From an uncultured Lachnospiraceae bacterium (GTDB lineage: Bacteria; Bacillota_A; Clostridia; Lachnospirales; Lachnospiraceae): a DNA stretch of 5,611 nt. Positions 1 through 4,994 of this stretch are shown one piece after another (position 1 is the stretch's first letter; every line of letters starts with the position of its first letter). Made by a program: the position numbers and the translations under genes. The notes below the pieces were generated by a model. The model worked only from the letters and a program-made list of their open reading frames with translations. It was not told where the DNA came from and ran no database searches. The stretch is from positions 1 through 5,611 of the forward strand of contig CADBNA010000277.1 of the NCBI GenBank assembly GCA_902795835.1, read 5' to 3'.

Positions 1-492
1 AAATACAAGCCCCTTCCGCTGGCAAAGCCGGGACAGGAAGACGATGTGGCCTGCGGTCTGGACGTCTGCATTATCAACAACTCCAATGTTATCGGCAAGC
101 CGGCATCCATGATGCTGACCAACCGTTTTGCGACGGTCTCCATCATTCACCACCTGACACACGGTGAGATCAAGAACGATTACTCCACACAGGCGGATGT
201 TGTCATCGCAGCCACCCCGTTCAAGGATTCCGTGACAGCCGACATGATCAAGGAAGGCGCTATCGTCATCGACGCAGCCGTTGTCCGCGAGAAAGCCTTT
301 GACGCAGACGGCAATCCGGTTATCAACGAGAAGACAGGCAAACAGAAAATCGTGACCCTGGGCTGCTGCTCAAAAGACGTCGAGGAAAAAGCCAGCTGGA
401 AGACACCGGTTCCCGGCGTAGGCGCAATCACATCTGCCATGCTCGCCAAAAACCTGATCAAAGCGTGCAAACTGCAGAACGGAATCGAGTGA
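1..492 (+). CDS. folD: FolD-like methylenetetrahydrofolate dehydrogenase/cyclohydrolase, 3' part
   Basis: The reading frame is open from base 1, so the start lies upstream; 163 C-terminal residues are visible, against about 285 for a whole FolD. FolD proteins are cytosolic and interconvert methylene-, methenyl- and 10-formyl-tetrahydrofolate using NAD(P). The visible part is the nucleotide-binding domain and C-terminal tail. NNSNVIGKPASMMLTNRFAT matches the family's 'S-x-IVG-x-P' signature with the following 'L-x-N-x-x-ATV' strand, ADVVIAATP and IKEGAIVIDAA match the central strands, and TPVPGVGAITSAML matches the C-terminal 'PGGVGP-x-T' signature. That last motif is unusual, lacking one Gly and having Ala where Pro is usual. 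A polar insertion (AFDADGNPVINEKTGKQK) lies just before it. The catalytic lysine region is off-window. There is no terminator between the TGA stop and the 6S promoter about 20 bp away. Family assignment is firm; full bifunctionality is not shown. Confidence 0.88.
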   Translation, partial: KYKPLPLAKPGQEDDVACGLDVCIINNSNVIGKPASMMLTNRFATVSIIHHLTHGEIKNDYSTQADVVIAATPFKDSVTADMIKEGAIVIDAAVVREKAFDADGNPVINEKTGKQKIVTLGCCSKDVEEKASWKTPVPGVGAITSAMLAKNLIKACKLQNGIE

Positions 493-511
493 GAATTTTT
501 ATTCCAGACCG

Positions 512-540
512 TTGACGCATTGTATAAATTTGAGTACAAT
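512..540 (+). promoter_or_regulatory. Sigma-A promoter of the 6S RNA gene
   Basis: TTGACG (512-517) and TACAAT (535-540) are separated by exactly 17 bp, each one base from the sigma-70/sigma-A consensus. Transcription would start near 547, just ahead of the closing stem of the structured RNA. The promoter sits about 20 bp after the folD stop. It is the only good promoter in front of the RNA gene. Confidence 0.85.
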
Positions 541-546
541 ATAGAT

Positions 547-733
547 GACGGATTCCGTTACCTGAAGTGTTCGACTACCTGTTTATATTGAACCTACAAT
601 TGCTTTAAAACGGGATTCCTATATTGACGTGCGGATGTCAGGCCTCCCTGCAGAGGAAGACAGAAGCGGCGTTTGCGGTTACCCACCTGGATTTCGATCT
701 AGGAGTCAACTTTACAGGGACGACACTTCGGGC
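547..733 (+). ncRNA. ssrS: 6S RNA (RNA polymerase holoenzyme-binding regulator)
   Basis: This segment of about 187 nt folds into one long imperfect hairpin, the hallmark of 6S RNA. The closing stem pairs 561-570 (CCTGAAGTGT) with 723-732 (ACACTTCGGG), one G-U pair included, and continues past a bulged U571 with 572-573/721-722. Further stems are 578-582/714-718, 588-591/706-709 and 593-596/700-703. Beyond these is an open central region, then an apical hairpin (CCTC/GAGG within TGTC/GACA, about 637-663). The 3' strand of the bubble carries GCGGTTACCCACCT, which I recall from Firmicutes 6S RNAs. In the family, the open bubble mimics a melted promoter, captures sigma-A RNA polymerase in slow growth, and templates short product RNAs. 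The unit has its own promoter and terminator and contains no credible coding frame. Ends are inferred from the promoter and the stem. Assignment is by structure and remembered motif, not by a covariance search. Confidence 0.82.
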
Positions 734-767
734 CGGGAGAAGAAGCAATTCTTCTCCCGCTTTTTTT
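734..767 (+). terminator. Intrinsic terminator of the 6S RNA gene
   Basis: An 11-bp perfect stem pairs 734-744 (CGGGAGAAGAA) with 749-759 (TTCTTCTCCCG) across a GCAA tetraloop of the stable GNRA type. It is followed by C and seven Ts (761-767). It begins one base after the 6S closing stem ends at 732. It would also stop any transcript reading through from folD, which has no terminator of its own here. Confidence 0.93.
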
Positions 768-779
768 GGTGTATAAGTC

Positions 780-886
780 CAGTCCCGATATCCAGATCCC
801 GTGCATGCCTGCATGCAAAGGGGACTGTGACCTGTAGGGACGGTTCCTTAGAGCTCACTGAAAGGGATTGCCCCCTGTCTGCAGGG
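780..886 (+). repeat. Cluster of short inverted repeats in the 6S/T-box spacer
   Basis: No gene is seen from 768 to 926. Several dyads fill part of it. CAGTCCC (780-786) pairs with GGGACTG (821-827) and encloses TGCATGC (802-808) facing GCATGCA (811-817). Further on, CCCTG (873-877) pairs with CAGGG (882-886). Between them is GGGACGGTTCC (837-847), which resembles GGGGAC/GGGACGGTTC-type words that I recall as dispersed extragenic repeats in Clostridia and some other bacteria. None of the hairpins is followed by a T-run, so they are not terminators. This may be a relic of a dispersed palindromic repeat. The dyads are plainly visible; the repeat-family link is from memory. Confidence 0.45.
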
Positions 887-926
887 AAGGCTGCTCTTGG
901 TTCAGCCCCTCCCCGCCAACTTCCAC

Positions 927-955
927 TTGACACGCTCCCCTCAAAAGCTTACAAT
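927..955 (+). promoter_or_regulatory. Sigma-A promoter of the pheST operon
   Basis: A perfect -35 box TTGACA (927-932) and -10 box TACAAT (950-955) are spaced by 17 bp. The predicted start near 962 falls five bases before the basal stem of the T-box leader at 967. A promoter this close to consensus fits an operon controlled mainly after initiation, by transcription attenuation. Confidence 0.9.
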
Positions 956-1184
956 AACGCAGGTATAAGGCTATGACGGTGTCAGTACGGATGCATTTTC
1001 CGACAGAGAGAGAGGATCACAGGCTGCAAGTCCTCTCAAGGTTCAGGTGTATCCCGAGGTTCGCACCCGAGCTTTCTGCGTGAAGTCCCCATTAAGCCGC
1101 CTATGGGAGCGGTCTCCGGGATGTGTAGCGCGGAACGTGTCTGCACGTTACAGCAGCTTTTGAGTGCCCGGCCTGCCGGGAATC

Positions 1185-1216
1185 AGGGTGGTACCGCGAG
1201 TTATGATCTCGTCCCT
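1185..1216 (+). promoter_or_regulatory. T-box antiterminator
   Basis: AGGG (1185-1188) pairs with CCCT (1213-1216), and GCGAG (1196-1200) with CTCGT (1208-1212), one G-U pair included. The TGGTACC bulge (1189-1195) is left open to bind the tRNA acceptor end. The 3' strand overlaps the terminator's 5' arm (1205-1214), so the two structures exclude each other. That overlap is the switch. Confidence 0.9.
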
Positions 1217-1241
1217 ATGCGGATGAGGTCTTTTATTTTTT
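1205..1241 (+). terminator. Regulated intrinsic terminator of the pheST leader
   Basis: GATCTCGTCC (1205-1214) pairs with GGATGAGGTC (1221-1230) as ten pairs, two of them G-U, around a six-base loop. The run TTTTATTTTTT (1231-1241) follows. It would stop transcription before pheS when tRNA-Phe is charged. The last T abuts the pheS ribosome binding site, so attenuation happens immediately ahead of the gene. Confidence 0.93.
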
Positions 1242-1259
1242 AAAGGGAGGAATAATCAG

Positions 1260-2294
1260 ATGAGTGACGGCAGCATGAAAGAACGGTTGAGCGTGATCGT
1301 TGCGGCGGCCTTGGAAAACATGCAGAATTCAACGTCGACAGATGCTCTGAACGAGATCCGTGTCAGGATTCTGGGAAAAAAGGGCGAGCTCAAAGAGGTC
1401 ATGAAGAGCATGAAGGACGTTGCCCCCGAGGATCGTCCTAAGGTCGGGCAGATGGTCAACGAAGCGCGTGACATGATTGAAGCCCGGATGGCCGAGATAA
1501 AGGAAAAAATCGAGCGGGAGCAGCTGGAGAAGCGTCTGGCGACAGAAACAATCGATGTGACGCTTCCCGCCAAAAAGGCTGAGCTGGGCCACCGCCATCC
1601 GAATCAGATTGCGCTGGAGGAGCTCGAGAGGATTTTCATCGGCATGGGTTATGAGGTCGTCGAGGGACCCGAGATCGAGTACGATGACTACAATTTCACC
1701 AAGCTGAACATCCCGGCCAACCATCCGGCAAAGGATGAGCAGGATACCTTCTATATCAATAAGGATATTGTCCTGCGCACCCAGACTTCTCCCACACAGG
1801 CCCGCGTCATGGAGAAGGGAAAGCTGCCCATCCGCATGATTTCTCCGGGACGCGTCTTCCGTTCAGACGAAGTGGACGCCACCCATTCTCCGTCCTTCCA
1901 TCAGATCGAGGGACTGGTCGTAGACAAAAATATTACGCTCTCAGACCTGAAGGGCACGCTGGAACAGTTTGCCAAAGAAATCTTCGGTCCGGAGACAAAG
2001 ACAAAATTCCGCCCGCATCATTTCCCGTTCACAGAGCCGAGCGCCGAGATGGATGTCAGCTGCTTCAAATGCGGCGGCAAGGGCTGCCGTTTCTGCAAAG
2101 GCGAGGGATGGATCGAGATCCTCGGCTGCGGCATGGTGCACCCGCATGTCTTCGAGATGTGCGGCATCGATCCGAACGAATACACGGGTTTTGCCTTCGG
2201 CGTCGGCCTGGAGCGCATCGCGCTGCTGAAATATGAGATCGACGACATGCGCCTGCTCTATGAGAATGACCAGCGGTTCCTGAATCAGTTCTAG
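1260..2294 (+). CDS. pheS: Phenylalanyl-tRNA synthetase alpha subunit
   Basis: PheS is the catalytic subunit of the cytosolic alpha2-beta2 enzyme that attaches phenylalanine to tRNA-Phe. The 344 residues are the usual length. Residues 1-95 form a charged, probably coiled-coil tRNA-contacting arm. The class II core follows: GHRHP (110-114) and EGPEIE (135-140) around motif 1, RTQTSPTQAR (173-182), motif 2 with GRVFRSDEVDATHS (197-210), FHQIEGL (213-219), and motif 3 GFAFGVGLER (310-319). The alanine of GFAFG (312) is the family's phenylalanine-pocket position. Residues 268-283 carry tandem CxxCxGxG words (Cys268, 271, 276, 279), resembling a zinc-knuckle insertion seen in other Firmicutes PheS. 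The start is chosen because AGGGAGG ends at 1250, nine bases before the ATG at 1260; the next ATG, at residue 6, is less well placed. It is controlled by the upstream T-box, and pheT follows. Confidence 0.98.
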   Translation: MSDGSMKERLSVIVAAALENMQNSTSTDALNEIRVRILGKKGELKEVMKSMKDVAPEDRPKVGQMVNEARDMIEARMAEIKEKIEREQLEKRLATETIDVTLPAKKAELGHRHPNQIALEELERIFIGMGYEVVEGPEIEYDDYNFTKLNIPANHPAKDEQDTFYINKDIVLRTQTSPTQARVMEKGKLPIRMISPGRVFRSDEVDATHSPSFHQIEGLVVDKNITLSDLKGTLEQFAKEIFGPETKTKFRPHHFPFTEPSAEMDVSCFKCGGKGCRFCKGEGWIEILGCGMVHPHVFEMCGIDPNEYTGFAFGVGLERIALLKYEIDDMRLLYENDQRFLNQF

Positions 2295-2427
2295 AACATC
2301 TGCACACCCCGTCTCAGGCACGCTCTCGCTGCCTCATCCTCGCAGCGGTACTAAGGCTCCCGCTGAAGCGGATCGCCTAGTGCCGGCGGGATTCGAAGCA
2401 CCTGAGTACGGGGTATCCAGATGTTCT
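2293..2427 (+). repeat. Large imperfect palindrome between pheS and pheT
   Basis: The outer arms AGAACATCTG (2293-2302) and CAGATGTTCT (2418-2427) pair perfectly. After a small internal loop, ACCCCGT (2306-2312) pairs with ACGGGGT (2408-2414) and CTCAGG (2313-2318) with CCTGAG (2401-2406), with only T2407 bulged. Inside are CGCTGC/GCAGCG (2327-2332/2342-2347) and a longer arm CGGTACTA-A-GGC (2346-2357) with GCC-TAGTGCCG (2375-2385), capped by CCGC-TGAA-GCGG (2360-2371). These two inner hairpins overlap by two bases. The element starts inside the pheS stop codon and fills most of the 167-bp gap. It is not followed by Ts, so it is not an ordinary terminator. It could be a dispersed mobile palindrome of MITE or REP type, or an RNA element for processing or stability. 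No transposase or clear target duplication is visible. Confidence 0.8.
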
Positions 2428-2444
2428 TAAGATGACCAGTACAA

Positions 2445-2450
2445 AAGGAG
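2445..2450 (+). promoter_or_regulatory. pheT ribosome binding site
   Basis: AAGGAG ends at 2450, eleven bases before the ATG at 2462. The spacing is slightly long, but it supports that start over the ATG four codons further in. pheT is therefore translated independently, and its site lies 17 bases beyond the right arm of the palindrome, outside the predicted hairpin. Confidence 0.75.
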
Positions 2451-2461
2451 AATACATATAA

Positions 2462-4888
2462 ATGAACACTTCAATGTCATGGATTAAAATGTACGTGCCG
2501 GATCTGGACGTCACCGCGCAGGAGTATATGGACGGGATGACGCTCTCCGGAACGAAGGTAGAAAATTATCAGCAGCTTGACAGGGATCTGGACAAGATTG
2601 TGGTCGGCCGCATTGCATCGCAGGAACCGCACCCGGATTCGGACCACCTGGTCATCTGCCAGGTAGACGTGGGCGGTGATGAAAATGTGCAGATCGTGAC
2701 CGGCGCCCCGAATTCTCATGTGGGCATGCTGACACCTGTTGTCCTGCCGGGCGGCCGCGTGGCAGGAGGCCATGACGGCAAGATGACCGAGGGCGGCATC
2801 GAGATCAAACCGGGCAAGCTGCGCGGAATAGACTCGTACGGCATGATGTGCTCGATTGAGGAGCTTGGAAGCAGCCGCGAGTTTTATCCGGAGGCGCCGG
2901 AGAGCGGCCTGTATGAGTTTGACGCGGAATCCGGCGTGAAGCCTGGCGATGACGCCATAGAGGCGCTTGGCCTGCATGACGTGAACATAGAGTATGAGAT
3001 CACATCCAACCGGGTAGATTGCTACAGTGTGATCGGCATCGCCCGCGAGGCGGCGGCGACCTTCCGGAAACCGTTCCATCCGCCGGTGATCAAAGAGACC
3101 GGAAACAGCGAGGATGTGCATGACTATATCTCCGTGGAGGTGAAGGACACGGATCTGTGTCCGCGCTTCACGGCCCGCGTGGTCAAAAACATCCGACTGG
3201 CCCCGTCACCGAAGTGGATGCAGAGGGCTCTTGCCGCCAACGGCATCCGTCCGATCAACAACGTTGTGGACATCACGAACTATGTCATGGAGGAATACGG
3301 TCAGCCGATGCACGCCTATGACCTGGACACCATTGCAGGTCACAAGATCATCGTGCGCCGCGCGGATGAGGGCGAGACCTTTACCACGCTGGACGGCAAG
3401 GAGTACACGCTGGATTCCGGCATCCTGACCATCCGCGACGCGGAAAAGGCCGTCGGTCTGGCCGGCATCATGGGCGGCGAGAATTCCATGATCACGGAAA
3501 ACGTGCACACCATGCTGTTTGAGGCTGCCAATTTCGACGGCACCAACATCCGCCTGTCCTCCAAAAAAATCGGACATCAGACGGACGCCTCCCGCAAGTT
3601 CGACAAAGGACTGGACCCGAACAGCGCTTCCGAGGCCATGAACCGCGCCTGCCAGCTGATCGAGGAGTTCGGCGCCGGCGAAGTGGTCGGCGGCATGATC
3701 GATATCTACCCGGAAAAGAGAGAAGAGTCCCGTGTTCTCTTCGAGCCGGATAAGATCAACGCGCTCCTTGGCACGGATATTTCCGCGGAAGACCAGCTGA
3801 AATATCTGGCATCCGTAGAGCTGCGCCTGGATGAGAAAACAAATGAAATCGTTGCCCCGACCTTCCGGCAGGATATTCACAGAACCTGTGACCTGGCCGA
3901 GGAAGTCGCCCGTTTCTACGGATACAACAACATCCCGATGACCCTTCCCAGAGGCGAGGCTACGACCGGCAAAATATCCTTCAAGATGATGGTCGAGCAG
4001 AAAGCCCGTGACGTAGCGGAGTATTGCGGATTCTCCCAGGGCATGTGCTTTTCGTTTGAAAGCCCGAAAGTGTATGACCGCCTTCTCATTCCGGAAAACG
4101 ACCCGCTGAGAAATGCCGTACAGATTTCAAATCCTCTCGGGGAAGACTTTTCCATCATGCGGACGCTGCCTCTGAACGGCATCCTGACATCTCTTGCCTC
4201 CAATTACAATCATCGGAACAAAGATGTGCGTCTGTATGAGCTGGGCAATATTTATCTGCCCAAAGCCCTGCCTCTGACAGAACTCCCGGATGAGCGCATG
4301 CAGTTTACGCTGGGCTTCTACGGAAAAGGTGATTTCTTTGAGATGAAGGGCGTGGTTGAGGAATTCCTGGGCAAGATCGGCCTGGGGAAGGATCTCTCCT
4401 ATGACGCAAAGGCAGGCAAGCCTTTCCTGCATCCCGGCCGACAGGCGCTGGTGCTGAACGGAGATACGGTTATCGGCTATCTCGGCGAACTGCATCCGGT
4501 CGTACAGAAGAATTATGAGATCGGCGCGCGGACTTATGTGGCTGTCATTGACATTCCGTCCGTCCTTCCTATGGCGACCTTTGACCGCCGCTTTGAGGGA
4601 ATCGCCCGGTTCCCGGCTGTCAGCAGAGATCTGTCCATGGTCGTGCCGAAAAAAATCGAGGCGGCTGCCATAGAGAAGATGATCCTGCAGAGAGGCGGAA
4701 AGATTCTGGAAAGCCTGACCCTCTTCGACTTATATGAGGGAGCGCAGGTACAGGCCGGATACAAGTCCATGGCATGGTCCCTGACTTTCCGCTCGAAGGA
4801 AAGAACACTGGAGGAGGCGGATGTGGCTTCCGCCATGAAGAAAATTCTGAACGGACTGTCCGGCATGGGGATCGAGCTGCGGCAGTAA
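2462..4888 (+). CDS. pheT: Phenylalanyl-tRNA synthetase beta subunit
   Basis: PheT is the large subunit of the alpha2-beta2 enzyme; it binds and positions tRNA-Phe and hydrolyses mischarged Tyr-tRNA-Phe. The 808 residues are typical of full-length bacterial forms. An N-terminal B1 segment (MSWIKMYVPDLD) precedes an OB-fold tRNA-binding domain at about 40-155 (HPDSDHLVICQVDVG, VTGAPN, LRGIDSYGMMCS). The B3/B4 editing domain lies at about 210-385 (NNVVDITNYVM, QPMHAYD with His284, GIMGGENS at 335-342). The B5 domain at about 410-490 ends in DIHRTCDLAEEVARFYGYNN, whose Asp471, Asp477, Glu480 and Glu481 fit the family's magnesium ligands. A catalytic-like fold follows to about 700, then a ferredoxin-fold anticodon-binding domain at 713-808 (RFPAVSRDLSMVV, RSKERTLEEADV). 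All domains are present and intact. The start matches family N-termini and has an AAGGAG site. It is co-transcribed with pheS from the T-box leader unless the intervening palindrome interferes. Confidence 0.98.
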   Translation: MNTSMSWIKMYVPDLDVTAQEYMDGMTLSGTKVENYQQLDRDLDKIVVGRIASQEPHPDSDHLVICQVDVGGDENVQIVTGAPNSHVGMLTPVVLPGGRVAGGHDGKMTEGGIEIKPGKLRGIDSYGMMCSIEELGSSREFYPEAPESGLYEFDAESGVKPGDDAIEALGLHDVNIEYEITSNRVDCYSVIGIAREAAATFRKPFHPPVIKETGNSEDVHDYISVEVKDTDLCPRFTARVVKNIRLAPSPKWMQRALAANGIRPINNVVDITNYVMEEYGQPMHAYDLDTIAGHKIIVRRADEGETFTTLDGKEYTLDSGILTIRDAEKAVGLAGIMGGENSMITENVHTMLFEAANFDGTNIRLSSKKIGHQTDASRKFDKGLDPNSASEAMNRACQLIEEFGAGEVVGGMIDIYPEKREESRVLFEPDKINALLGTDISAEDQLKYLASVELRLDEKTNEIVAPTFRQDIHRTCDLAEEVARFYGYNNIPMTLPRGEATTGKISFKMMVEQKARDVAEYCGFSQGMCFSFESPKVYDRLLIPENDPLRNAVQISNPLGEDFSIMRTLPLNGILTSLASNYNHRNKDVRLYELGNIYLPKALPLTELPDERMQFTLGFYGKGDFFEMKGVVEEFLGKIGLGKDLSYDAKAGKPFLHPGRQALVLNGDTVIGYLGELHPVVQKNYEIGARTYVAVIDIPSVLPMATFDRRFEGIARFPAVSRDLSMVVPKKIEAAAIEKMILQRGGKILESLTLFDLYEGAQVQAGYKSMAWSLTFRSKERTLEEADVASAMKKILNGLSGMGIELRQ

Positions 4889-4923
4889 GAAAAGGCCGGA
4901 AATAAAAAACGGGACAATATACA

Positions 4924-4970
4924 GCAAATACCCTGCCGGAGCAGCCCGGGCTGTCCGGAAGGGTATTTGT
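4924..4970 (+). other. Long hairpin after pheT, possible weak terminator or RNA-stabilising element
   Basis: CAAATACCC (4925-4933) pairs with GGGTATTTG (4961-4969), extended by G4924-T4970. Inside, CCGGA (4936-4940) pairs with TCCGG (4954-4958), and the palindrome CAGCCCGGGCTG (4942-4953) forms the tip. The 3' flank is TGTGTGCAAAGG, so there is no U-run beyond the TTT in the stem itself. It sits 36 bases after the pheT stop and just before the next gene's ribosome binding site. It may end the pheST transcript inefficiently or protect its 3' end. It does not look like a classical terminator on either strand. Confidence 0.6.
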
Positions 4971-4994
4971 GTGCAAAGGAGAGAAAAAACTGCA

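Larger units (their letters stand above)
962..1241 (+). promoter_or_regulatory. T-box riboswitch, tRNA-Phe specific, controlling pheST
   Basis: The leader of about 280 nt has the standard T-box order. Stem I is closed by 967-972/1070-1075, has a kink-turn-like GA step, then a lower helix 978-981/1064-1067. Next is the specifier loop, with AGTA (984-987) on the 5' strand and the specifier TTC (1060-1062) on the 3' strand. An upper helix pairs 989-996 with 1047-1054, and a distal stem pairs GAGAGGA with TCCTCTC (1031-1037). Later hairpins include AACGTG/CACGTT (about 1133-1148) and CCCGGC/GCCGGG just before the T-box sequence AGGGTGGTACCGCG (1185-1198). UUC is a phenylalanine codon, and UGGU in the T-box bulge complements ACCA, fitting the A73 discriminator of tRNA-Phe. 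In the family, uncharged tRNA binding stabilises the antiterminator and turns the operon on. The match to the downstream genes makes specificity secure. Confidence 0.96.

Noticed and set aside
481..505. A terminator for folD (GGAAT...ATTCC around TTTTT).
   Set aside because: The stem is only five AT-rich pairs with the T-run inside the loop, so it would not terminate transcription.
629..976. A 115-codon + strand open frame in the folD-pheS gap.
   Set aside because: It runs through the 6S RNA 3' half, its terminator and the pheST promoter, has no ribosome binding site, and its translation resembles no protein family.
2380..2403. A tRNA-like T-arm in the pheS-pheT palindrome (GATTCGAAGC, with GTGC/GCAC flanks).
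   Set aside because: The motif is short, and no acceptor, D-arm or anticodon stem can be built around it. The bases are better used in the palindrome arms.
2477..3880. Long minus-strand open frames of 214 and 224 codons opposite pheT.
   Set aside because: They are antisense shadows of a well-conserved, intact pheT, with no ribosome binding sites and no recognisable domains. GC-rich codons in pheT explain the lack of stops.
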